DNA of 40,045 bases from an uncultured Mollicutes bacterium (lineage in GTDB: Bacteria > Bacillota_I > Bacilli_A > RF39 > UBA660): the NCBI GenBank assembly GCA_900550145.1, contig URRF01000007.1:1-40045 (forward strand), read 5' to 3'. Below the pieces are notes generated by a model that was not told where the DNA came from, ran no database searches, and worked only from the letters and a program-made list of their open reading frames with translations. Numbering within the stretch: position 1 is the stretch's first letter; every line of letters begins with the position of its first letter. A program made the translations under genes and the position numbers. This document shows positions 25,755-34,650 of the stretch, in pieces.

Positions 25755-25808
25755 GCATGGTGTGGACACACCCATTAGTGCTTGTTAGGGAGTATCCCTA
25801 AGACCCAT
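25755..25808. other. GC-rich double-hairpin patch, possible oriT-like site
   Basis: In a very AT-rich surrounding this patch is about half G+C. It holds two perfect dyads: GGTGTG-GA-CACACC (25759-25772) and TTAGGGA-GTA-TCCCTAA (25785-25801). It lies in a 262-base gene-free stretch. Such paired dyads occur at transfer origins of mobilisable elements; no relaxase is present, so this is only a suggestion. Confidence 0.35.
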
Positions 25809-25863
25809 AAAAATAGTCGCTGACAGTTACTAAAAATTTATTATTTTTATTATGTAAAATTAG

Positions 25864-25892
25864 TTTACTCAGATATAATAAAATGATATAAT
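25864..25892 (+). promoter_or_regulatory. Promoter of the element 2 defence operon
   Basis: TTTACT, 17-base spacer, TATAAT. The start would be near 25899, so the transcript would begin right at the upstream in-frame ATG. This favours the later start at 25920. Confidence 0.6.
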
Positions 25893-25919
25893 ATTGTTAT
25901 GAAAGTAAATGGTGATTCT

Positions 25920-26501
25920 ATGACTAATGAATATAAAATTAAACAGTTTTTAGATGCTAATCATGGATACATATCTACATCGGATTTTTTAAAACTAAAT
26001 ATAAGTAAACCATTAATAAAAAAATATATTGATAATGGTTTGATAAAAAAAGTTTCTCATGGATTATATATGGATAGTAACTTGTTAGTTGATGATGAGT
26101 ATGTTTTTCAAAAAAGATATCCTGATGCTATATACTCATATAAGACAGCATTAAGCATGTTAGGTTTAATTAAAGAATTACCAGAAGAAATAGAAATAAC
26201 TGTTAATAGTAAGAAAAGAGTATTAAGTAATTATAAAGTACATTATGTTGCAGATAAATACTATAATATTGGAATTATAGAAATTAAAAATATGTTTAAT
26301 AATCCAATTAAAATATATAATGCTGAAAGATGTATATGTGATATGCTAAAAAGTGATGATTTTGATTTAGAATTACAAAATAATATATTACATGATTATT
26401 TTAATAGTAGTGATAAAGATATAGATAAATTACTAGAGTATTCTAAAGTATTTAATATATATGAAAAAGTTAGAACTTTAGTAGATTATGCAGTGAGATA
26501 G
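25920..26501 (+). CDS. AbiEi-like HTH regulator/antitoxin
   Basis: It starts at 25920 with GGTGAT just upstream. The N-terminal winged-helix part (KIKQFLDANHGYISTSDFLK, IKKYIDNGLIKKVSHGLYM) and the following YPDAIYSYKTALSMLGL, with EEIEITVNSKKR, are the AbiEi_4 pattern of type IV antitoxins and repressors. AbiEi usually pairs with the nucleotidyltransferase AbiEii. Here the next genes are a 97-residue ORF (11 bases) and a Fic protein instead, which suggests a different toxin pairing or autoregulation of the whole operon. Confidence 0.75.
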   Translation: MTNEYKIKQFLDANHGYISTSDFLKLNISKPLIKKYIDNGLIKKVSHGLYMDSNLLVDDEYVFQKRYPDAIYSYKTALSMLGLIKELPEEIEITVNSKKRVLSNYKVHYVADKYYNIGIIEIKNMFNNPIKIYNAERCICDMLKSDDFDLELQNNILHDYFNSSDKDIDKLLEYSKVFNIYEKVRTLVDYAVR

Positions 26502-26511
26502 GAGTGAGAAC

Positions 26512-26805
26512 ATGAATTTTTGGGATTATATAAATGATGTAAAAGATAAAAAAGAAATTCTTGAAGAGTTAAGTAGAATTAATAAATATAAAAATTATTT
26601 GTTGACTATCAAAACAACAAGTGATGAAATTCAAAAGTTTATTATTGATACTATTAATAAATATAGAGAAAAATTAGAAGTTGCCAATTATTATACTAAA
26701 CCAAAAGATGAAATAAGTAGTAATCAATATGATACATTATGTGCTTTAGAAGCAATGATTAAGCAGTATGTGATGATAAAGTATATTGAAAAGATAGGAG
26801 GTTAA
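26512..26805 (+). CDS. Hypothetical 97-residue protein, helical
   Basis: GGAGTGAGA precedes the ATG. The protein is charged and helical (DVKDKKEILEELSRINKYKN) with no membrane segment. No family is recognised. It lies four bases ahead of the Fic gene, so it might be a Fic-antitoxin or accessory factor; this is inferred from position alone. Confidence 0.6.
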   Translation: MNFWDYINDVKDKKEILEELSRINKYKNYLLTIKTTSDEIQKFIIDTINKYREKLEVANYYTKPKDEISSNQYDTLCALEAMIKQYVMIKYIEKIGG

Positions 26806-26809
26806 TTAA

Positions 26810-27649
26810 ATGAGTGAAAAAGAATTGGATTCAAGTAATATTGAATATACAGAAGAAACTAAACCAGAAGGATATGTAAAACAACTAGAGTGGGATATGG
26901 CTATAGGTCTTCAAGAAGTTGATAATTTAAAACCTTCTAAATATTTAGAAAAATTATTAGAAGAAAATGTGAGTGGTAATTTAACTATTAAACAAGTAGA
27001 AGAAGAACTAAGAGAATATTACATTGAAAAAGATAAAAAACAAGAATTAAATCAAAATGAACTAGAATGTGATTTTGTATCTACAAGAATTGTTGAATTA
27101 TTACAAATTGATAATTTTGAGTTGTCTGTAGATTATTTAAAATATATTCATAAATATTTATTTCAAGATGTTTATGAATTTGCCGGTGAATTTAGAAAAA
27201 TAGATTTTTCTAAACATGAAAAAATACTTAATAATGATTCAGTTGCTTATGGTGATTGTAAGACATTAAAAGAATCATTAGAATATGATATATCTTTAGA
27301 AAAAGAAAAGAATTATAAAGATATGAGTGTTGTAAAAGTAATAAATAATATTACTAAGTTTTCATCTAGTATATGGCAAGTACATCCTTTTAGAGAAGGA
27401 AATACTAGAACAACAGCTCTATTTATTGAAAAATATTTAATTAGTCTAGGCTATAATGTGAATAATACTTTATTTAAAGATAAATCAGTTTATTTTAGGA
27501 ATGCTTTAGTTAGAAGTAATTATTTTAATAACTATTTAAATATTAAGGAAGATAGTAGTTATTTAGTTAAATTTTATGAAAATTTATTATTAGGTAAAAA
27601 TAATAATTTACATTCACAAGATTTGATTGTTAAAGAGTTGTTTGATTAG
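26810..27649 (+). CDS. Fic/DOC family protein
   Basis: Fic enzymes transfer AMP or other phosphate groups onto target proteins. The 279-residue protein has the Fic core motif HPFREGNTR (His192), close to HPFxxGNGR, with Gly replaced by Thr at the seventh motif position. The preceding LSVDYLKYIHKYLFQDVYEFAGEFR helix region and FSKHEKI flap are typical. STRIVELL near residue 95 resembles the inhibitory helix SxxxE(G/N) but lacks Gly/Asn, so self-inhibition is uncertain. The neighbours suggest a toxin-antitoxin or defence role. Confidence 0.85.
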   Translation: MSEKELDSSNIEYTEETKPEGYVKQLEWDMAIGLQEVDNLKPSKYLEKLLEENVSGNLTIKQVEEELREYYIEKDKKQELNQNELECDFVSTRIVELLQIDNFELSVDYLKYIHKYLFQDVYEFAGEFRKIDFSKHEKILNNDSVAYGDCKTLKESLEYDISLEKEKNYKDMSVVKVINNITKFSSSIWQVHPFREGNTRTTALFIEKYLISLGYNVNNTLFKDKSVYFRNALVRSNYFNNYLNIKEDSSYLVKFYENLLLGKNNNLHSQDLIVKELFD

Positions 27650-27665
27650 TAAGTGAGGTAGTAGT

Positions 27666-27980
27666 ATGCAGGAATTAACAAAAAAAATAGTTGAGTTTAC
27701 AAAAGAGAGAGACTGGGATCAATTTCATTCACCAGAAAATTTAGCTAAAAGTATTTCTATCGAAGCAAGTGAATTGTTGGAGTGCTTTCAATGGAATAAT
27801 GAATACAATCTAGATGAAGTAAAGGAAGAACTGGCAGATGTAATTAACTATTGTTTATTAATGGCGGATAAATTAGGAGTAGATCCTAAACAAATAGTTT
27901 TAGATAAAATGGAAAAAACAGCAAAAAAATATCCTGTTGAAAAGGCTAAAGGAAAGAGTACAAAATATAATAGGTTGTAG
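27666..27980 (+). CDS. MazG-like nucleotide pyrophosphohydrolase
   Basis: The 104-residue all-helical protein has the MazG/RS21-C6-type metal motif in two helices (SIEASELLECFQW and EELADVINYCLLMADKLG). The family cleaves (d)NTPs to monophosphates and pyrophosphate. It is tightly placed: 16 bases after Fic and 8 bases before a membrane protein. In defence loci such enzymes can deplete dNTPs or remove modified nucleotides; the specific substrate is unknown. Confidence 0.85.
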   Translation: MQELTKKIVEFTKERDWDQFHSPENLAKSISIEASELLECFQWNNEYNLDEVKEELADVINYCLLMADKLGVDPKQIVLDKMEKTAKKYPVEKAKGKSTKYNRL

Positions 27981-27988
27981 GTGAGAAC

Positions 27989-28783
27989 ATGATTAAAGTC
28001 CTAAGTTACATTATTATCATAGTTATTACTGTCGTTTCAATATATGGGTGTGTTAAAATGTATAAACAATCAAGAAGTCTTGTTGAACGAACTTTATATA
28101 TATTGTTTTTGATTGTGTACTTTATTCCCATTATTATTTATTATTTGGATAAATATGATATACCTACTAAATTAGGCTATACAAATGGTATTGATACTAA
28201 TCGGTGGTTTAACTTTGTTAGTTCATATATTGTTGGTATTGTAGGTGCAATTATAAGTGGTGTCATACTTGTTTTAATTACTCTTAAGCAAATTAGGATA
28301 CAAATAGAAAATAACAATGATGATAAGAGAATACAAAATGCTCCTATATTTGATTATGTTTTAAGTAATCAAATAACAGTTAATTGCAAATATAACCATG
28401 AAATAAAACTAAAAGAAGATGGCGACTTACATCACGTATTTTTTAAAATTGAAAATATCGGTTTGAATCATGGAAGAAATATAAATATTTTAATAAAAGT
28501 TGATGATGAAATTGATAGAGATTTCTCACTTAATAGATATCAAGCTTTTATAAGGAAAGAAGAGTTTGTTTGGATTGACTTAATTTTTTGCCTTGATGTT
28601 AATAATGAGAATAATAGAAAAATAGTTATAGAAGTCTATTATGACGATTTAATAAGCAATAGATATGTTCAAAAAATAAATGCTAATTTTAAAACTATAA
28701 AAGATAACAGTAAAAGCACTAGGCTTGATATTACTAATCTTGCTATAGAACAAGAAAAATTAGAAGAAATGGTGGAGAGGTAG
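27989..28783 (+). CDS. Membrane protein with three N-terminal helices and soluble domain
   Basis: Residues about 3-22, 34-52 and 82-105 are transmembrane helices. About 155 soluble residues follow (beta-rich, VFFKIENIGLNHGRNINILI), ending in a charged helix (IEQEKLEEMVER). No family is recognised. The stop is one base before the next gene, so coupling with the nuclease-helicase is tight. It could be a membrane effector or sensor of the same system. Confidence 0.6.
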   Translation: MIKVLSYIIIIVITVVSIYGCVKMYKQSRSLVERTLYILFLIVYFIPIIIYYLDKYDIPTKLGYTNGIDTNRWFNFVSSYIVGIVGAIISGVILVLITLKQIRIQIENNNDDKRIQNAPIFDYVLSNQITVNCKYNHEIKLKEDGDLHHVFFKIENIGLNHGRNINILIKVDDEIDRDFSLNRYQAFIRKEEFVWIDLIFCLDVNNENNRKIVIEVYYDDLISNRYVQKINANFKTIKDNSKSTRLDITNLAIEQEKLEEMVER

Positions 28784-28784
28784 T

Positions 28785-30671
28785 ATGTTAGTATATGAAG
28801 GAATAAAATCAGGATTTATTAACGATGTTGACTTGGGAATAATTGCTGACAAAATAAGAAATAAGTATATTGAAAAAATTAAAAGAAAACCAAGTGCACC
28901 GGAATTTAATTCATGGAAGAATTCTATGCAATATATGAGAGGCGTATTAAGTGATAATGAAATACCAAATAATATTGGTATTGCTATTGAATATAATATT
29001 CCACCAACTGGTTGTAGAATAGATTTTATGATATCGGGATTTAATAATAGTAAATCTAATGTTGTTATTGTCGAATTAAAACAATGGGATAAAGCGACTG
29101 AAGTTGGTAAACTTGATGGTGTATATAAAGTTAATACTTACACTGGTGGTGGATTAAGAGATGTTAATCATCCATCATATCAGGCTATGACTTATGCAAA
29201 TTTAATCAAAGATTATAATGAATCAGTCCAATTAAAGGATATTAATGTAGTACCATGTGCATATTTACATAATTATTATTTTGAAAATGATGATACGTTA
29301 TTATCTGATAATTATAAAGAGTATACATCTAAAGCGCCATTATTTGGACATAATGATGTAATCAAATTAAGAGACTTTATTAAAAAATATATTGAAAATG
29401 GTGATGATGGAAGTATTTTATATGAAATAGATCATGGAAGAATTAGACCATCTAAAATGTTACAAGATTCTTTAACACAAATGCTTAAAGGTAATAAAGA
29501 ATTTTATATGATTGATGAGCAAAAGATTATATATGAATATGCTTTAAGCAATGCTATTGATACAGTATCTAGTAATAAAAAGAATGTAATGATAGTTAGA
29601 GGTGGGCCAGGTACTGGTAAATCTGTACTTGCTATTAATTTGTTGGTTGAGTTTAATAACAGAAATATGACTTGCTTTTATGTAACCAAGAATGCAGCTC
29701 CAAGAAGTGTGTTCTCTGCTAAGTTAAGAGGTAATTATACTCAAACATATATTAATCACTTATTTCAAGGATCTGGAAATTTTGTTGATGAAGAGAGCAA
29801 TAAATTAGATGTATTAGTAGTAGATGAAGCACATAGATTAAATGCTAAATCTGGAATGTTTCAAAATAAAGGTGAAAATCAAATTAAAGAAATTATTAAT
29901 ACTTCTAAATTTTCAATATTCTTTATAGATGAAAATCAAAAAGTGACTCTTAAGGATATTGGTAGTGAAGATATGATTAAGAAATATGCTAATGAATTAG
30001 GTGCTGGTATTTATACATATGAGTTAGATAGTCAATTTAGATGTAATGGTTCAGATGGATATATAGCATGGTTAAACAATATATTGGAAATAAAAGAAAC
30101 AGCTAATTTTAATATAGATGGATTTGATTATGATTTTAAAGTATTTGATGATCCAAATGAAATGAGAAAAGCTATTGAAGAAAAGAATGCAATTAATAAT
30201 AAATCAAGAATAGTTGCTGGTTATTGTTGGGATTGGATAAAAGATGGGAATGCAAAAAATAATTCTAGTATTCATGATATAGTTATTCCTGAGCATGACT
30301 TTGAAATAAGTTGGAATTTAGGTAATTCTCAAACATGGGCTATTGATCCTAATTCTGTCAATGAAGCAGGATGTATCCATACTTGTCAAGGATTAGAGTT
30401 TGATTATGTCGGTGTTATTATTGGTGATGACATGAGATATGAAAATGATCATATAATTACTGATTATACAAAAAGAGCTAAAACTGATCAATCTTTAAAA
30501 GGTATAAATAAAATAGTTAAAGAACAAGGACAAGAAGAAGCAAATAAAATAGCTGATTCAATTATTAAAAATACATATAGAACATTAATGACTAGAGGTA
30601 TGAAAGGATGCTATATTTATTGTACGAATAATGAATTGTCAAAATATATAAAGAATAAAATTGTAAATTAA
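28785..30671 (+). CDS. PD-(D/E)XK nuclease fused to DUF2075 helicase (Schlafen-type)
   Basis: The 628-residue protein has an N-terminal nuclease motif, Asp80 (CRIDFM), Glu97-Leu-Lys99 (VVIVELKQWD) and a Gln in HPSYQAM. The second part has an SF1-like helicase core: Walker A GGPGTGKS (273-280), Walker B LVVDEAHRL (Asp347-Glu348), a DENQKV motif, a QFRCNGSDGYI motif and the late TCQGLEFDYVGV and NTYRTLMTRGMKG motifs. DUF2075 proteins are nucleic-acid ATPases often in defence islands. It is the last gene of the operon before a hairpin. Confidence 0.85.
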   Translation: MLVYEGIKSGFINDVDLGIIADKIRNKYIEKIKRKPSAPEFNSWKNSMQYMRGVLSDNEIPNNIGIAIEYNIPPTGCRIDFMISGFNNSKSNVVIVELKQWDKATEVGKLDGVYKVNTYTGGGLRDVNHPSYQAMTYANLIKDYNESVQLKDINVVPCAYLHNYYFENDDTLLSDNYKEYTSKAPLFGHNDVIKLRDFIKKYIENGDDGSILYEIDHGRIRPSKMLQDSLTQMLKGNKEFYMIDEQKIIYEYALSNAIDTVSSNKKNVMIVRGGPGTGKSVLAINLLVEFNNRNMTCFYVTKNAAPRSVFSAKLRGNYTQTYINHLFQGSGNFVDEESNKLDVLVVDEAHRLNAKSGMFQNKGENQIKEIINTSKFSIFFIDENQKVTLKDIGSEDMIKKYANELGAGIYTYELDSQFRCNGSDGYIAWLNNILEIKETANFNIDGFDYDFKVFDDPNEMRKAIEEKNAINNKSRIVAGYCWDWIKDGNAKNNSSIHDIVIPEHDFEISWNLGNSQTWAIDPNSVNEAGCIHTCQGLEFDYVGVIIGDDMRYENDHIITDYTKRAKTDQSLKGINKIVKEQGQEEANKIADSIIKNTYRTLMTRGMKGCYIYCTNNELSKYIKNKIVN

Positions 30672-30680
30672 AGAATAATG

Positions 30681-30727
30681 GTGCTAGTACAGATCATATT
30701 TGTTGGTTTTGTATTGCACTTTTTTGC
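30681..30727 (+). terminator. Probable terminator after the defence operon
   Basis: GTGC and TACA pair with TGTA and GCAC across a long loop, followed by TTTTTT. The stem is interrupted, so it is less certain than the others. Confidence 0.5.
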
Positions 30728-30745
30728 TTTTAGGAGGTAATGGTA

Positions 30746-33058
30746 ATGTTTAATTTAATGAATTTGGATCCATTAGAGTTTGAAAAGTTTTGTATGGATT
30801 TTATGGAGAAAAAGTTAAATATAAAATTTAAAAGATTTGGTCCTGGAAAAGATGATGGTATAGATTTAATAAGTCTAGATAAAAAAATTATTTGCCAATG
30901 TAAAAGATATAAAGATTCATCAAAATTAAAAACTATATGTAAAAATGAATATAAAAAAATAGAAACGCAAAACTTTGAAAAATACTATTTGCTTACTACT
31001 GCTGAATTAGGTGAAACTATTACTAAAGATATTTTTGATATATTTAGTAAATATATGAATGATTATTCTTATATTATAGGTAAAAATGATATAGATGATT
31101 TCTTATCAGAAGAAAGTAATGTAGATGTATTAAAAAAGAATCATAAACTATGGTTGTCTTCATCTGTTGTTCTAGATTTATATTTAAATAGATACTCTGA
31201 TGCTATTAGCAAGGTTATTATTAATGATTTTGAAAAAGAGTCAAAATATTTTGTTGAAACAAAAGCTTATTATAAGGCTGTTGATATTATTAATTCAAAT
31301 GGTATAATTTTATTTGTTGGTGATCCAGGAATTGGTAAAACAATAACTTCGAAGATGTTAATAAGATATCTTTTGGCAAGTAATAAAGCATATAAGTTAA
31401 CAACAGTTTCTAATAATGATTTATCAAAACTAATCGAATCTGTACATCAAAATGATGATCCAGAAATAATTTTTTTGGATGATTTTTTAGGACAAACTTC
31501 TTTATCTTTAGATGACAAATTAATTAATGAATTAAAAAATTTGTTAAAACTTACAACAATATTTAATAATAAAAAAGTGATACTAAATAGTAGAATTACA
31601 ATTTTGAATAAAGCTAAACATGAAAAAGAAGAATTTGAAAAGTTACTGGATGAATTAGGTATTAAAGAATGCTTAATAGATGTTAATGATATAAGCCATT
31701 TGGATAGAGCAAGAATTTTGTATAATCTTATGTATCATAATAATGTTACTAAGAAGTCTTATCAATCTGTCAAGGAAAATAGAAAGTATAATTCAATAAT
31801 TAACCATAAATCATTTAATACACGCATTATAGAGATGTGTGCGAAGAATGCTAACAAAAGAGATGATGATTTTTATGATTATTTAATTGAATCACTTAAC
31901 AATCCTAAGGGCATATGGAAAAGTGAGTTTGAAAGAATAGAAGTATGTGATGTAATATTAATGTATCAGTTATATACTCTTGGTAACAACTATGTTCCAA
32001 TTGATGTAATACATAAATCTGTTACTAATTTTTTGTGTGCTTGCAATTATGAAGTGGAAAAATATAGTTTTGAAGATTCTATTAATAGGTTAAGTAAATC
32101 ATTAATAGGTATTGCTATATTAGGAAAGAAAAAATACCTTAGTGTTTTAAATCCATCAATAAATGATTATATTCAAAATTACCTTTTAGATAATTTAGCA
32201 GAATTAAAAAAGATTTATGAAAATTCAATCTATATAGAACAAATAGAAAAAATAGCAAATATATATCCAGATTTGTTAAGTAAAAGCATTCATAATTTTG
32301 AAGGATTATTATGTTATAGTCAGTATAATTCACATATAGATAGTGAAAATTTAAATATTAAAAAGAAAATAAATTTTATTTTGAAAAATAACTATTGTGA
32401 TATTAATATAAAGGATTATCTTCTTAGTTTTTTTGAGACTAATTTAGGTGGAGATTATCACATTAAATTATTATTAAATAAAAAAATACAATCTTTTTAT
32501 GGTTTACAGTCAATTTTGAATAATATCTCTCTAGTTTCAAAAAGATGCTCTAAATCAGATTACTATTACATAGAAGATTTATTAAAATACTACTCAAATA
32601 CAGAATTATCTAAAGATGTTATAGAAATTAATTTTAATACAATTTATAAAAATTCACTAGAGAATAAATTAATTTCATACGGTGAAGAATATGCAAGTGA
32701 TATAATTAGTAATACATCACCAAATGATAAGTTTAAGGGTAATGAGATAAAAAACTTAGAGATTGATGATAATTATATTTCAAACTTGGAATTACAAATT
32801 GAGGAAAAATTGTATTCAAAAGCTGAAGAGTTAATTGATGATATTAAGATTATGGGTTATAAAATGGAAGACATAATTATAGATTATAATTCAATAATAG
32901 ATTCAATTTGTGTTGAAGCAATTCTTGATGATGACTTAAATGAATTTATCAAAGAAATTGCTTCTGAAAGTATTGATTATGATTATTCTGACATGGAAAT
33001 TAATAATGATATTACTGTTGATGATATATTCAATCAAGATTATGATGTTGATGATTAA
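30746..33058 (+). CDS. Mrr-type nuclease fused to nSTAND NTPase (Avs-like defence protein)
   Basis: It starts at 30746 behind AGGAGG (an in-frame ATG at 30740 is too close to the site). Residues about 1-120 are an Mrr/restriction-endonuclease-like domain with DDGIDL (Asp40), then QCKRY (Gln51, Lys53). The NTPase follows with Walker A GDPGIGKT (192-199) and Walker B IIFLDDFLGQ, typical of nSTAND3. The C-terminal 400 residues are helical and end in an acidic tail. STAND proteins recognise phage proteins and activate an attached effector; here the effector would be DNA cleavage. The exact family is tentative. Confidence 0.8.
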   Translation: MFNLMNLDPLEFEKFCMDFMEKKLNIKFKRFGPGKDDGIDLISLDKKIICQCKRYKDSSKLKTICKNEYKKIETQNFEKYYLLTTAELGETITKDIFDIFSKYMNDYSYIIGKNDIDDFLSEESNVDVLKKNHKLWLSSSVVLDLYLNRYSDAISKVIINDFEKESKYFVETKAYYKAVDIINSNGIILFVGDPGIGKTITSKMLIRYLLASNKAYKLTTVSNNDLSKLIESVHQNDDPEIIFLDDFLGQTSLSLDDKLINELKNLLKLTTIFNNKKVILNSRITILNKAKHEKEEFEKLLDELGIKECLIDVNDISHLDRARILYNLMYHNNVTKKSYQSVKENRKYNSIINHKSFNTRIIEMCAKNANKRDDDFYDYLIESLNNPKGIWKSEFERIEVCDVILMYQLYTLGNNYVPIDVIHKSVTNFLCACNYEVEKYSFEDSINRLSKSLIGIAILGKKKYLSVLNPSINDYIQNYLLDNLAELKKIYENSIYIEQIEKIANIYPDLLSKSIHNFEGLLCYSQYNSHIDSENLNIKKKINFILKNNYCDINIKDYLLSFFETNLGGDYHIKLLLNKKIQSFYGLQSILNNISLVSKRCSKSDYYYIEDLLKYYSNTELSKDVIEINFNTIYKNSLENKLISYGEEYASDIISNTSPNDKFKGNEIKNLEIDDNYISNLELQIEEKLYSKAEELIDDIKIMGYKMEDIIIDYNSIIDSICVEAILDDDLNEFIKEIASESIDYDYSDMEINNDITVDDIFNQDYDVDD

Positions 33059-33072
33059 TTTTTTTATAAAAT

Positions 33073-33087
33073 ATTTAAGTGGACAAA
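33073..33087 (+). repeat. 15-bp direct repeat left of the IS30 copy
   Basis: ATTTAAGTGGACAAA, identical to 34600-34614 on the other side of the IS30 region. Confidence 0.75.
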
Positions 33088-33139
33088 GTTACTTTAAGAA
33101 GTAAATGCAAGTTAAATAAGATACTGGTAATATTAAGCT

Positions 33140-33167
33140 AAATGCAAGTTTTATACTTGCATTTTTT
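33140..33167 (+). terminator. Intrinsic terminator after the Mrr-NTPase gene
   Basis: Perfect ten-base stem AAATGCAAGT / ACTTGCATTT with a TTTAT loop and a T-run. The TAAATGCAAGTT word in it recurs nearby. Confidence 0.8.
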
Positions 33168-33269
33168 GTAAATTTAGATAAAATAGTAATCGAAAAAGGG
33201 AATTAATGCATTCGAAAAAGTATTTTGAAGATAATTTCAAAAATTAAATGTAAGTTATTAGTTTTGAAA

Positions 33270-34515
33270 TATCAATTGTTTTCTTATTTTCAATCTGTTG
33301 ATTATTTAAGTATTTTATAACTTAAATCAACGTCTTCTTCATCAATATGATGAAGATGGAGAGTTTTGGAAATTTTCTCTCCATAAATTTTTGTAAAGAA
33401 AAAGTATGGTGTTTTAAACTCCATACTTTTTCTTTTGACATTATTTATATTATTCATCATATTTATAATATTTTCATTATTTAAATTATCAAAAGTAATA
33501 CCTTTTGGTATTATATATCTTATAAACTCATGGTTTCTTTCTATACCACCTTTTTGCCATGAAGAATATGGTTCACAATAAAACACATTTATTATTTTTT
33601 CACCTGTAATAGGATCAATTTCTATATCTAATGGTTTAGAGAATTCCCAACCATTATCAGTAAGAATAATCTCAAATAATTCTTTGTATTTTGTTGTACC
33701 TAATTTTTTTCTAAGATAATTAAAAATTCTTTTAACTTCTGAGGTTTTGTACTTATTTATAAGAAACATCAGCATTAGTTTACTATTTCTAAAATAAAAA
33801 GTTAGTATGCATTTCTTATCTTCAAATTTTCCAATAACAGTATCCATTTCAACTATATTTGCATTTGGATTTATTGTTAAATATTCCTCTAATTCTTTTA
33901 ATGTGCGACCTTTTCTTGTTGGATTATCATATCTTATAGTTGGAGCTTCATCTTTTCTTTTTCTAGGTTTGTAGCTATAGGATCTAGGTAACATTTCATC
34001 GTTTATGTTTGAAAAAAAACCTCCATGAACATAGTTATAAAAAGTTTGAATGGATTTTGGAAATTCTTTTTCTATAGTATTGTATAAATGTAAGATTGGT
34101 TGATTTTTGTTTTTTAATTTGTTAGTTAAATAATCATTCCAATATTCTATTTCATCAATAGACATATCAACTCCTTTCCTAGAATAATGTAATAGATAAT
34201 CATAATTTTCTTGTGCTTTTTTATAATTATAATAGTATTTCTTTTTATGGCAATTTATTTTAAGACTGCAACATGAACACACATAAGGAAATCTTTTTAA
34301 TTTGTCACATTCTTTAAGATTACCTTTACTGCAAATTCTTCTTTTTTTAATTTCTCTAGAAACAGTGGAAGAAGTTGAATCAATAGCATCAGCAATATCT
34401 TTTAATTTATAATTTAGTTTCAATAGTTGTTCAATTAACATTCTGTTTTCAATTGTTAATCTTTCTTTTTTCATATAAAACATCCTTTCAATTTTTAATA
34501 AGAAAACAATTGATA
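33270..34515. mobile_element. IS30-family insertion sequence (minimum extent)
   Basis: The transposase gene lies between perfect 19-bp inverted repeats TATCAATTGTTTTCTTATT (33270-33288) and their complement (34497-34515). A longer, imperfect inverted pair lies outside (about 33090-33120 versus 34564-34597) and 15-bp direct repeats lie beyond that. The element may therefore extend to 33088-34599. IS30 elements usually make 2-3-bp target duplications, so the outer repeats are not explained by a simple insertion. Confidence 0.7.
33302..34474 (-). CDS. IS30-family transposase
   Basis: The 390-residue protein has an N-terminal HTH (LKLNYKLKDIADAIDS, then TSSTVSREIKKRR), a Cys pair region and a DDE integrase core: Asp in VEMDTVIG, Asp in LTDNGWEF and Glu in SSWQKGGIERNHEFIR. 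The start at 34474 is preferred because AAAGGA lies eight bases upstream; an ATG nine bases earlier overlaps that site. The frame is complete, so the insertion sequence is potentially active. It interrupts no recognisable gene. Confidence 0.92.
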   Translation of the reverse strand: MKKERLTIENRMLIEQLLKLNYKLKDIADAIDSTSSTVSREIKKRRICSKGNLKECDKLKRFPYVCSCCSLKINCHKKKYYYNYKKAQENYDYLLHYSRKGVDMSIDEIEYWNDYLTNKLKNKNQPILHLYNTIEKEFPKSIQTFYNYVHGGFFSNINDEMLPRSYSYKPRKRKDEAPTIRYDNPTRKGRTLKELEEYLTINPNANIVEMDTVIGKFEDKKCILTFYFRNSKLMLMFLINKYKTSEVKRIFNYLRKKLGTTKYKELFEIILTDNGWEFSKPLDIEIDPITGEKIINVFYCEPYSSWQKGGIERNHEFIRYIIPKGITFDNLNNENIINMMNNINNVKRKSMEFKTPYFFFTKIYGEKISKTLHLHHIDEEDVDLSYKILK

Positions 34516-34599
34516 AGAATATATTAAATAATATTAAAGAACTAAATGCAACTTTTAAAAAATTACTATCTAAAGTTACATTTACTTTTTTAAGTAATA

Positions 34600-34614
34600 A
34601 TTTAAGTGGACAAA
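34600..34614 (+). repeat. 15-bp direct repeat right of the IS30 copy
   Basis: Same 15 bases as 33073-33087; it lies directly before a promoter at 34616. Confidence 0.75.
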
Positions 34615-34615
34615 A

Positions 34616-34644
34616 TTGAAAATTTTGTAAAAATTTGCTATAAT
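34616..34644 (+). promoter_or_regulatory. Promoter of the structured leader / HTH gene
   Basis: TTGAAA, 17-base spacer, TATAAT. The start is expected near 34651, 210 bases before the HTH gene. Confidence 0.75.
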
Positions 34645-34650
34645 TAAGTT

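Noticed and set aside
33059..33301. CRISPR-like array from the recurring TAAATGCAAGTT words
   Set aside because: The spacing is irregular, the copies occur in both orientations, and they cluster around the IS30 copy and a terminator.
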